From positions 2,418,001 through 2,482,000 of the forward strand of contig NC_085923.1 of NCBI RefSeq assembly GCF_035222485.1: a stretch of 64,000 nt of DNA, in the 5' to 3' direction. Of this stretch, positions 11,061-20,921 are shown in pieces. The translations under genes and the position numbers were made by a program. A model generated the notes under the pieces. It was not told the DNA's origin. It saw nothing but the letters and a program-made list of their open reading frames with translations, and ran no database searches. How positions within the stretch are numbered: position 1 is the stretch's first letter; the number at the start of each line of letters is the position of its first letter. Source of the stretch: Podospora pseudoanserina (lineage: Eukaryota; Ascomycota; Sordariomycetes; Sordariales; Podosporaceae).

Positions 11061-13974
11061 GGCTGATAATGTGGAATTAACCTGTGATTATCTGCTCCAA
11101 AAAAGTCAGTATGGATACACAAGTGAAGCGCGATCCCGCGAGAGCTTCAACTGTGTGTATGCGACGCGAAAGCAGCAAAAATTGCACGATGCGCTCGGCA
11201 GACCACATGCGCGGGCAGCAGCTCTCAGCTTTTCTCGCGGCGCAAACTGTTCGGACAGCCCAACTTACGTGGAAAATTGGACAGCAAAAACGCGACGAAC
11301 TTGCGCAGCGCAGCGAATGAAGCAAAATGGCGTAAAAGAGGAGATAAGAGACTTGTCTAGGGCAAACGATAGGAAGGGCCAAAGGTCGAAATGTCGCAAG
11401 GAAAACAAAAGGTGGGCGGCACAAAAACAACGGGGTTGGGGTGCGGTGGGTGAGCAAGCAGAACACCACACACCACTCACACCTCCATTATCATTTTTTT
11501 GTGTTTTCTGCCGCAACCGCTACTCCGTACCGACCCAGCAATCTCTCCAACCTCCAATCTCCAGCGTCCAGGGGCCAGACAGTACCACTGGGCTTCCATC
11601 GTGTGTTTAGAGCGCTGGCTTTGCTGATTAGGGCATAAACAAGAGAGCCGTCCTAGGTTAAGCTGTCCAAACCAGTGGATCTCGCCCGCCTGCCGGATGC
11701 TGTGCTGCTGCTCAAGTGCTGCTCGGCATTGCCGCGCGCCTGCTGAAGAGGAAGATGGAGAGAGGTCTGCTGACGATATTGTTCCAAGGAGCAGAAACAC
11801 GTGGCGATCGACGAGACAGCGCTCCCGCCGAGAGAGAGACAGGATCAAGAGTCCAGGCTCTGCCCGACTCTCTCTGCCAGTTGCAGCATTCCGGGCGGGC
11901 GTTCAATCGACCATGGTGGACTGGCTTGGTGGTACAGGACGTTGAGGCCGCCTAAACTGAAGTGGTGACGTTCATGAGCATCTTGAGGTTGTCAAGACGA
12001 AACTCGACGGCGGGTGGCCCAAAATTTCCAAAAATCGTAGGAAGAAGGAGATTGAGTTGTTTGTTTTTTCCAACTTTGACTTTCCCTGCGTCTGTCAACT
12101 TGTGAGTTGGGAATGCACGCCATAACGCGTGGGTCAACCGCTGTGGAGATCGGACCCACCACCCACCTTCGGGAGCGGCCAGCCACAACGCCGTTTGGCC
12201 ACCCCGCATTTAGGGTGGGACTTGGCGGTTGAAGCTATTCAGAGCTCGATCAGAGCTCCAGTGTCCGAGCTTGGCATGATGCGGAGGAGATGCATGTTTT
12301 GATCACAACTCTGATTGATATCAAATTCAAAACTGCCGAATGTCTGTTTCAGTCATATCCCCCACGCCAATTCGAGGGCGGCAGCTTTCCGTGCAGATGG
12401 CCTGGGTGCAGATTTCGATCACCAAGCGTGTCAGTGTTTCAACGGCCGTGAGATGTGAAAATGTGTGTCAGCAAACACAAGTCTGCGTTACGTAGCCTGC
12501 CGCGTAACCTCGAGCTATAAGACAGCAGGCAACAGGAAAACCCACCAACATTCTATCCAATTTTCTTTTTGTTCTTCGCCCAACACTCAATATTTCTCCC
12601 AAGGTGGTGTTGGAGGCGGGGTTCGGCATCCCGGCACGTCACATCTCTGGGCTCTACCTATCGATACTCTGCACACTCGCATCACACACATCCCAATCCC
12701 AATCCCAATCCGACAAGAGATCTTCAGACATCACACGACTCTCGAGGTCCTTTTGTTATGCGCGAGTTACATTGCACTATTGCTACGCTAGGAGGCTATA
12801 CTGGCTTCAGCCATACGAGTTGCTGCATCAGAACAGCACAAGAGCATAGCCACGCTCTCAGTGACCCAACTGCGCAGCACGCACTGCATAGTCCCAGTTC
12901 TGGTGGTGTCGTTGTACTACCGAGGCAGAATGTCACTGTCCGACGTGCTGTAGTATGCCGATTTCCAGCCGCTCTTGGCTATGGTCTATTTCCTGTTTCT
13001 GAGCCTCGTCAGCGCTAGGACAAAGGTAGGTATTGCAGCATAATAGTTACAGCCGGTCCAATATCTCCGAGCCACGGACCAAACGACACTCGCACTCGTG
13101 CGATATTTAGTTCCAGGTTGTACTCGATGCCACATGGGGCTTGGAGTGACGGTGGAGTGTCGACAGCCCAGGCTGGCTGCCGCGGTGTTTTGTTTTGAGA
13201 CGCCAATGACTCTAAGAAAAAAAGATCTAGAAGAAATCCTGGGCGATGAAACAGTTTGGATGACAGCACCGCATTCTTGTGTTGCTGTTTTGGGCATCGA
13301 GATGCAGGCTCGAGGAGTGGGCCGCCGCCCGCGCCTTACACCGCACAGCGCCAAGCCTTGTTCTTTTGACGGGATTGGCGGGGGAGGGCGTTGGTGGGTC
13401 CAGCCTACCGGGGGCTTGCTTGGGCTTGCATTGGTTCCTGGCTCAAGCTCGGACTGGGTACCAGAGTACTTGGCCCCAGCTCTTGCTGTCACAGATGATG
13501 GGACCTTTGCCTTGTGCCTTGCGATGCCATGCCTTGCCCAGAAACTCGACCACCTCCTGGCTGTCTGAAGAAGAAGTGCTTCCGCGAAGAATTGGCGAAT
13601 GGCCAAAATCAATAAAACCTTGCCCCTCCAGGCCTCCACTATTCCCACCCAACCAAGTCCCGTCAACATCCAAACTTTCAACCTACAACATCATCGACTC
13701 CTCCTGCTCTTCACTTCGGCACATGCGGTTGCAACAAACAGCCCACCACGAGACATGACCTAGCCCCTTTTAGCCTTGCCTGACACCTCAGCTTCCCCCC
13801 CCTGTATTCCTCATACCTAATATTTTCTTCGGTCTCGGCTTTGACCTTCCCAACCATTCGAACGTCGGGGTTGCAAAAGCTGCCGCCGCCGCCAACATAA
13901 CGTTTTTGCGGCTCCGACCCAATTCCTCACTCGACGACCTTTAACATCGACGACGCGATCCAAAAACCGAGAAG
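11061..13974. other. Long divergent intergenic region, 2.9 kb
   Basis: It lies between the start codons of the Lys-rich gene (-) and the GT32 gene (+). There is a short CCCAAT-type 6-bp repeat (three copies near 12690-12710) and a pyrimidine-rich stretch at 13780-13970 that would be the GT32 5' leader. Open frames here have no recognisable protein features. Confidence 0.4.
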
Positions 13975-15066
13975 ATGATCGTGTCGCGCAATGCCTACCG
14001 TCTCGTCGCTATCGTCTACGGCTGCATAGTCATCTACATATCCGCGCCCTACCTCTACCGATTCGGGGACCATGTGAGACAGACGAACCCATTTTCGGGT
14101 CAGAAATGGATCGAGCAAGCCTTCGTCCCGACCGAAGCCGAGCTGGCATGCCTCAACGGCCAGTCTTCCTCGTTTGAACACCATCACAACCACCATACCA
14201 CCGACGATTCTGAACCAATACCAAACATTGTCCACTTCAACTACGGGCTGAAGAACCCACTGTACAACCCAGGCGCAGGTCACTTTGATTTCCTCAGCTA
14301 CCTCGCAGTCAGGTCAGCCATCGTATCTCTCAAACCGGACGCTGTATATCTTCACTATACCTACCTCTCCGAACCACCCTCGCCGGACCCCAACGCCGAC
14401 CCATTAACCAATCCTTGGATTCTTCGGTTGTCAAAAGACATCACGTTAATCCACCACCCACCCACCTCCTCATCCGACCACTACGCTCACGTCTCGGACA
14501 CATTGCGCCTCAAAGCCCTCCTGACAGACGGAGGCATCTACCTCGACATCGACGCCTTTGCCCTCCGTCCCTTTGACCACATCCTCGCCAACCCCTCGCC
14601 TCACGATGTAATCCTCGGCGCAGAAGGCGGAAACCGCTGGGGTCTCTGCAACGCCGTCATCGCCGCCCGGCCCAACTCGACTTTCCTCACCAGGTGGCTA
14701 GAATCCTATAACAACACCGACCTCTCCAAGGAATGGAATTACCACTCTGTGATTCTGCCAAAGGAGCTCGCCGAGGAGCACCCAAGCGAGGTTTGCGCCC
14801 TGGCGCCCGATGCGTTTTTCTGGCCGACATGGACGTGGAGGCATATTGACTGGATGCATGAGAGGTTGGACAAGGAAAAGGCAAAGTACTGGGAGGGCGA
14901 GATTGAGAGGCATGGCGGCAGCTTGTTTACGAACCAGCTGGCGTATCATGCCTGGAGTCAGATGGCCTGGGAGAGGTATTTGAGGGAGTTGACGCCCGAG
15001 GTGGTGCGGGGCAGGGATACGAGGTTTAATTTGTTGATGAGGAGGTTTTTGGAGGATGATTTATGA
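13975..15066 (+). CDS. GT32-family glycosyltransferase (DXD, OCH1/SUR1-like)
   Basis: Single exon, 363 residues. An N-terminal signal anchor (about residues 8-27, LVAIVYGCIVIYISAPYLY) predicts a type II Golgi or ER membrane protein. The core begins at PIPNIVHFNYGLKNP, and the sugar-nucleotide site is DGGIYLDIDAFALRPFD (D191-I-D193), the DXD block of the family that includes the yeast Och1 mannosyltransferase and Sur1/Csg1. ECHNRW-type residues of the loop appear here as GAEGGNRWGLCNAVIAARP. The sequence near the C-terminus has PDAFFWPTWTW, also typical of the family. GDP-mannose as donor is inferred from family, and the acceptor is unknown. Coding-strand composition shifts from C-rich at the 5' end to G-rich at the 3' end. 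It converges on the GT15 gene. Confidence 0.88.
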   Translation: MIVSRNAYRLVAIVYGCIVIYISAPYLYRFGDHVRQTNPFSGQKWIEQAFVPTEAELACLNGQSSSFEHHHNHHTTDDSEPIPNIVHFNYGLKNPLYNPGAGHFDFLSYLAVRSAIVSLKPDAVYLHYTYLSEPPSPDPNADPLTNPWILRLSKDITLIHHPPTSSSDHYAHVSDTLRLKALLTDGGIYLDIDAFALRPFDHILANPSPHDVILGAEGGNRWGLCNAVIAARPNSTFLTRWLESYNNTDLSKEWNYHSVILPKELAEEHPSEVCALAPDAFFWPTWTWRHIDWMHERLDKEKAKYWEGEIERHGGSLFTNQLAYHAWSQMAWERYLRELTPEVVRGRDTRFNLLMRRFLEDDL

Positions 15067-15848
15067 TGGGGTTGAGGAGGTGTTTGTGTATATCATGAAA
15101 CGGCGTTTTTGGTCTTTTTTGGGAGGTGAGCGATTTGGCAAAGGAGGAAGAAGAGTATTGTTAATGGCTGATGACGATGGGAAGCGGCGGTGTTGGACAT
15201 TGGGACAAAGGAGCATGGTAGCGGTTGGTTTCTTCTTCCGTTTCTTTTCTCTTTTTGAATCTTGATAAAGATACCCCAGGTTTATGTCGCGCGTCTATAA
15301 ACCCTCCGAAGATTTTATATACAGTATGGCATTGAACTGTTTCGTTCGTTTATTTGGCCTTTTTTTTTTTTTTTTGGTACATTTTGGAAGGCAGAGCACA
15401 TATACACAAATGATAATGATATAATATTCTGACGAAGAAGGAACAAGTAGGTCGAGGCCTGTGCCAAGATGGGAATGTTTCTTGTTCCTGACCCCTATTG
15501 GAGTGATGGGAAAACTTGGGTAGGCTTGAGGTTTGGTTCTGCATGGTACTTGTGTGGGCTGATGGGTAGGTAGGGTATAAGTCCGAGAAAATATCCGTAT
15601 CATCAAATCGGCCGAAGGTACGGGCGATTGGCGGTTTCTTTCTGGGTATTATCTAATTACAGGATTTGATCTTTTTATATGAGATCTTGGCCTCCTTTAT
15701 ATTACATCTCCTCATCCATGCCCCCCATCCCCTGCTTCAACACCAGAAACTCCTCGCCATCGCTTTTCAACGAGAAAAAGAAACCACCATGCTCTCTCTC
15801 ATGTACATCAAACATTAACACAATATTTACCTCTCAACCCCCCCTGCC
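15067..15848. other. Convergent 3' intergenic region
   Basis: 780 bp between the stops of the GT32 and GT15 genes. It has a T tract of about 16 nt at 15360-15375 (plus strand) and A+T-rich stretches expected of 3' UTRs. No gene is seen. Confidence 0.4.
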
Positions 15849-17224
15849 CTAAGCCCACCAACTCCTCACCCACCCCAACGTCCCCAACCTCCTGCTCTTG
15901 TTTGGCTGCGTCAACCGGTTCAGGCAATAACTCGCATGGTTCCTCGTCCGGCTGCCATCGCACTCACACCGACACCCAATCCCATCCTCCCTCTCTTCTC
16001 GAACTTCAAACGCCGCGGCCCCCAGGACTTCGCTCTGCAGTAACTGTCCTCCCGGAGCGTTGGCAGGACATTGGAAGTACCAATCATGCCTATACCCAAT
16101 ATCCTCAAAGTGGTGGACCTTGTGCGAATCAAGCAGCATCGCCAGCGCGAGCGAATGCACCGGTGCATCTCCCCACTGTTTTCTCATGATCAGCATCAAA
16201 TTCTTTCCAAGTCGGAAAAAGGGGGTTAGGGTACTCACCCTCTCCTCATAAAAACCCCCCCTCTCGTCCAACCTCTCAAACAAATCCTGATAAGCATTAC
16301 TCCTGAAAAAGTCCAAACTCGCAATCTCAAAATTGCTCCAGTAATGGCACAAATTCCACCCGTCCCCACGCCCGTCCCTATGCCCCAACCCGCTCATCAT
16401 TTTCCTGATCGGCCAAGGCAGCCAGCTCGGGCTCACCATCGCCTTCCACAGCTCGGTGGTCCGATAATCCTGCTCCTCCTTCCAGTCAGCCACCGCCCGA
16501 AACAACCCCGGGCACGTCGCCGGCTCCTTAGGCAGCGCGACGGTAAACCCGTACACCTTTTCATGCTTGGCCATCTCCACAAACGGGTCGTACGTCAGCG
16601 CGCAGTAGAATTCCACGTCCGGTTCAATCCGCCAGTACCATTTGTACTCCTTCAGCGCCTTTAGCGTGTAAAACTTGCCCGAATAAAACCTGCACATGTG
16701 GTGGTATGATTCCAGCCCACCGTACAACACCCCCTGTTGACCCTGTCTGTTGATCGCCTCTCGAGCGCGGTCTTGGTTTATATTCGCGGGGAAGCCCCAT
16801 TCTTCCTTGGGTATGACCTCGAACTTTGCGCCGCCCGAGACGGTCTCGTTCATGGTTGAGACAAATTCCGGGTCCCAGTCCTCGTCGTTGAGGAAGACGA
16901 TGGGGTAGTGGAACCAGCGGTTGAAGTGTTTTTCTATCGAGATTACGGTGCGAAGGGCTTTTTCGACTTCGTGGTTGCGGGCGAGCATTACTATTGCTGC
17001 GGCTTCGCGGGGCGCTGAGGGGGAGAGGTCGGGTTCTTGGCATGAGGTGTAAAAGGGGACGTCGAGGTCGCGGGCGGGGTGGTGGATGGTGTAGTAGGAG
17101 TTGTGGAGGTAGACTTCGGTGAGGAGGGCGAGGAGGAGGAGGGTGAGGGGATGCGGTAGGGGGGGAGGCGGGTTAGGAGGGTGCGGGGGGGCCGCGGGGG
17201 GCGTGTTAATGGGGGGAAGAGCAT
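15849..17224 (-). CDS. GT15-family alpha-1,2-mannosyltransferase (KRE2/MNT1/KTR type); N-terminus one base out of frame
   Basis: The core frame runs from 16988 to the stop at 15849-15851. It is interrupted by a 63-nt intron (16238-16176, GTGAGT...ACAG) that joins YEER to WGDAPVHSLA, the conserved family sequence. Other family marks are FLNDEDWDPEF, IPKEEWGFPANIN, ESYHHMCRFYSGKFY, YWRIEPDVEFYC, GWNLCHYWSNFEIASLDFFR and HFEDIGYRHDWYFQCP, each read in parts. Golgi KTR enzymes add alpha-1,2-mannose from GDP-mannose to O- and N-glycans. Upstream of Met 16988 the same frame continues through LLLLALLTEVYLHNSYYTIH, the expected signal anchor and stem, but has no ATG. The only suitable ATG (17224, MLFPP) is one base out of phase, with C homopolymers in between. 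One added base would give a 437-residue protein of normal length. I therefore set the start at 17224 with reservation. Starting at 16988 would lose the membrane anchor. Confidence 0.82.
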
Positions 17225-18325
17225 TTTGATGGGTCAGGAGGTTGGGATTTGAGGATTTTTGGGGGGATTTTTTTTCTGGTTTTGTTGTGAGGGAACTGTC
17301 GTCGTTGTAGTTGTCGTCGTCGTCGTCGTCGTCGGGAGGAGTGGTATATAATCGTAATTGGCGGTCACCCGGTAGCGAAGGGGTATATATCGATCTGCCG
17401 AGAACTGGCGGAGAATGACAGAGAGAGGGGACGACAAGACAGAAAAAAAGACTGAGGACCAGCTCTAGAAAGCTATCGCGAGATGCTCATCTGGCGCTCC
17501 ATGGCCGCGCGCCTTTGTGATTGCTCAACTGGAAAAGAAAACAAATGTTGTACCTGGTCCCCGTCGTTCACCCTCTGGAGCCACTTCATAATTTACCCAT
17601 CTAGCATAGGCCAGTCCAGACCAGCCACAAGGGTCCATCCAAAGCTTCTGTGGCCCGTGCTTCCGCATGAGCTTAGCATTCTCTCGGCTAGTTCCAGAAG
17701 GGGATAGCGCTGTCTCTCCCCGACAAGGGGATCCGCTGCTGCAAACTGTTGGATGTTTCGGCTAATGCCAAGACACCAGCCCAAGGAAGAGAGTGGCGTA
17801 CCCGGCGGCAGTGCAGGAAAATGCTCCAATTGCCAATGTTGAAAAGAAGAGAGTGCCGGTTTTCCAGATGTTGGTTCTTTGTGGAGAAAGAACAACGGCT
17901 ACGCGTCGTGCCCAACGTGTAACCACAACTGGGGGGATGATCGGATGTCGGAAAGTGATGCCAATTCTTCTTACGAGATCCTCCACTGGGCAGACCTGGC
18001 TGGGTGGTGGTGGCCAAGCGGTGTGATGCGCCCAAGTTACTATATAGTCCATCTCGTCCGCCTTGTACTCCCCTCACCTTCAAAACCGACTCAGCTGGCG
18101 ATCAATTGGACAAGGCTATCCCCGTTATACAGCCGCTGAAAAAAGACCCGTTCCCTTTTCCACCGCCGCATTTCCTCTTTCTCCCTTACCTCGACTCGAT
18201 TTTATAAGAGTCTCTTTTTTTTGTTCTGTAAATATTTTTGGCCCCCCCCCGCCCCCCCGCCTCCCATGTCCAACGACATGCCCTCGTTACTCTCCCTCAC
18301 CCAGTAGACACAAAAGCAAAAAAAA
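17225..18325. promoter_or_regulatory. Divergent region between GT15 and GT69 genes
   Basis: About 1.1 kb. It contains a GTC/GAC trinucleotide tract near 17300-17336 and a C homopolymer region at about 18241-18263 just upstream of GT69. No protein-like open frame is seen apart from a small one at 17437-17234 (-), which has no recognisable content. Confidence 0.4.
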
Positions 18326-20119
18326 ATGAAAGACCCCATCAACTACGACCACTGTCTCTACGACACCGACTCAGACGACCATGAAACCCACGAATTCCTC
18401 CGCCGCTCCAGCTGGGACAACCACCACCGCAACCTAACCCACCTCCACACCAAATACATCACCCCCACCAAACCCTACCTCCTCAAAGCCCAACGCTTCC
18501 TCTCCCGCCTCCGCCTCCTCCGCCGAACAGCCTGGCGCGCGACCCCCCGACCCCTCATCCTCCTCCTCAAATCCCTCCTCCTCTTCCTCACCTCGATCCT
18601 CATCCTCACCCCCATCTTTCTGCCGTCCTACAACAACCCCCCAATACACTACTCCCAAACCCTCCACGCCTGCCGCGGCACCTCCCCCCGCGAAGGCTGC
18701 GCAAACCTCTTCAACGAGCAAGTCTTCATCGCCACAATCCTCTACGACAAAAACGGCAAGCTCGCCTCAGGCCCCTTCTCCGACCGCCTCCTCCGCCTCA
18801 TCCGCATCCTCGGCCCCGACAACGTGTTCCTGTCAATCTACGAAAACGACTCCGGCCCAAAGGGCAAAGCCGCGCTCGAGGAGCTCAAATCCCGTGTACC
18901 CTGCAAACACGCCGTCACATCCGACGACCACGTTTCCCTGGATAACTTCCCCACCGTCCTCCTCCCCGACGGCACACCCCGAGTAAAGCGGGTCGCCTAC
19001 CTAGCCGAACTTCGAAACCGGGCCCTGAGACCGCTGGATCAGAGGACAAAGGAGGATAGGATCAACGGGGTCAGAAAGTTTGACAAGGTTCTGTTTTTGA
19101 ACGACATCGTTTTTGACCCCATTGACGCCGCGAATTTGCTGTTCGGGACGAATGTAGACAAGCAAACTGGACGGGCGGCCTATGTCGCCGCGTGCGCGAT
19201 GGATTTCTGGTTCGGACATAGAATGTACGACATCTACGCCATGCGCGACGCGGACGGGTACGCGAGCTACCAGGCCATCTATCCCTTTTTTGGGGAGAGG
19301 GGGAGGGGGCTGTCCCGGAAGGATGTTCTCGAGAGTAAGGATGCGGTGCGAGTGAAGAGTTGTTGGGGGGGCATGATGGCTATGCAGGGGAGGTATGTTC
19401 AGAATGTGGAGGAGGAAAAACCAAGAGGGAAAGCGTGGGAGGAGGGGGTGGTGGCGGGACATGCGATTGATCCGGGGAATCATACTCGTGCTGATGCTGA
19501 TGCTGATGCTGGTGCTGCTGTGACGGGACCGGTGAGGTTCAGGCATGAGCCCGGGGCGTATTATGATGCGTGTGAGTGTTGTTTGTTTTCGGCGGATTTG
19601 ACCGAGGCGGCGAAGAGGCAGGGGGATTTACCGGCTGGGGCAATGAAGGGGAGTGAGAGCGGGATTTATGTCAATCCTTATATTCGTGTGGCGTATGAGG
19701 AGGGGGTGTTTAAGATGATTCATGTCGTGAGGGTGTGGGAGAAGCTGATCAGGATCATTTATGACCTTCAGACCAGGCTGTTTGAGCCGGTGGCGCAGAA
19801 CCCTTGGAGGACGGTGCAGCCAGGGGAGACCTTCGAGGAGGAGATTTGGAACGGAAAGGACTGGGAGGTTGTTACTCGCGTTGGGAGGCCGGGGTTGTTT
19901 TGCGGTGTGAGGGAGATGCAAGTCCTGCGCGTTGGGGGGAAGAGGGCGGGGAAGAGTGGGAATAACTGGGCGAATACAAGAATGCCGCCGGGGCAGAGGA
20001 TGGAATTTGCGACGTGGTGGGGGGAGATCTTGCCCGAGAGCTGGAGAAAGGATTATGAGGATACCCCTGAGGAGGAAAAAGACGAGTTTTTTTACAAGTT
20101 GTATTCTTGGGATAAATGA
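18326..20119 (+). CDS. GT69-family glycosyltransferase (CAP59/CMT1 alpha-1,3-mannosyltransferase type)
   Basis: Single exon, 597 residues. After a cytosolic N-terminus with Asp/His-rich residues comes a signal anchor near residues 75-95 (LILLLKSLLLFLTSILILTP), as in type II Golgi enzymes. The catalytic region starts with QVFIATILYDKNGKLASGPF, then GPDNVFLSIYENDSG, RVAYLAELRNRALRPL, the block VLFLNDIVFDPIDAANLL and CAMDFWFGHRMYDIYAMRD, ending with CWGGMMAMQ. This is the CAP59_mtransfer pattern of Cryptococcus Cap59 and Cmt1. In Cryptococcus the family acts in capsule mannan. In filamentous ascomycetes the acceptor is unknown and probably a wall or secreted glycan. The gene shows the most extreme composition change in the window: the first 700 nt are C-rich with C-ending codons, and the last 800 nt are G-rich with G/T-ending codons. 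An Ala-Asp repeat (ADADADAGAA) lies near residue 390. Confidence 0.9.
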   Translation: MKDPINYDHCLYDTDSDDHETHEFLRRSSWDNHHRNLTHLHTKYITPTKPYLLKAQRFLSRLRLLRRTAWRATPRPLILLLKSLLLFLTSILILTPIFLPSYNNPPIHYSQTLHACRGTSPREGCANLFNEQVFIATILYDKNGKLASGPFSDRLLRLIRILGPDNVFLSIYENDSGPKGKAALEELKSRVPCKHAVTSDDHVSLDNFPTVLLPDGTPRVKRVAYLAELRNRALRPLDQRTKEDRINGVRKFDKVLFLNDIVFDPIDAANLLFGTNVDKQTGRAAYVAACAMDFWFGHRMYDIYAMRDADGYASYQAIYPFFGERGRGLSRKDVLESKDAVRVKSCWGGMMAMQGRYVQNVEEEKPRGKAWEEGVVAGHAIDPGNHTRADADADAGAAVTGPVRFRHEPGAYYDACECCLFSADLTEAAKRQGDLPAGAMKGSESGIYVNPYIRVAYEEGVFKMIHVVRVWEKLIRIIYDLQTRLFEPVAQNPWRTVQPGETFEEEIWNGKDWEVVTRVGRPGLFCGVREMQVLRVGGKRAGKSGNNWANTRMPPGQRMEFATWWGEILPESWRKDYEDTPEEEKDEFFYKLYSWDK

Positions 20120-20921
20120 TAGGGTGGCACACACGTGTACATATATACACGTGGCCGGTCACCCGCCGTGATGTGATTGATTGTGTGCAAGATCACACGA
20201 GAGCAGCAGCATTTTTGGATATATATACACGGAGAGGGAAGTAACATTGGACGAATAACTTGCATATTATAGAGTACTATAGTTCATATGCCTTAGGTAC
20301 ATCACAGCATACAGCGGAGGATAGTGGGGGATTAACGACTTTATGTCGCTGGATATCCTGTTGGCTTGGTTTTTGGATGGTAAATAACAGTAATGAGAAA
20401 CCACTTCTAGGTTGAAGATGTGTTACTTTGCGGCAGGAATCTCGTGAAGTGTGATATGGAACAAAAGTCCCTTGGTGACCTCAACACAGAGCTTATCATG
20501 GAGCACAGCTCCTTACCTACAATTCATCTTCTATATTTTTAATCGAGCCTTCTACTCCCTTCAATCATGTATATATATATCCCCTTAGCTGACATCCATC
20601 TGCACGCTACTGTCTCCTACATGTCTAGTGTCCTGCACTTGATGTGCCTTCAATCTACTCTTCTCTCCCGCCCTCCCCCCCGAACGTCATTCTTGGCACC
20701 AATCTGGGGAACCCCTGTTGCAGATCGGGCCGGGCCTTGGCGTGCAGCTGCCATCCCATCTTTGACTTATCTTTCATCCACCCCGCTCACGTCATTCATC
20801 AGATCAGACTCCCAAAATACTGCAACTGAGATGTTATATTTCATTGCATCTCACCATTGCTACTCACTCTTTTTACTGCTAAATGCGGAAAACCTCCCTC
20901 ATGATGACAACGACGCAGTGT
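20120..20921. other. Convergent 3' intergenic region
   Basis: 800 bp between the GT69 stop and the GH74 stop. A+T-rich with short TATA-type alternations (20145-20155, 20219-20228, 20569-20580). No gene is seen. Confidence 0.4.
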
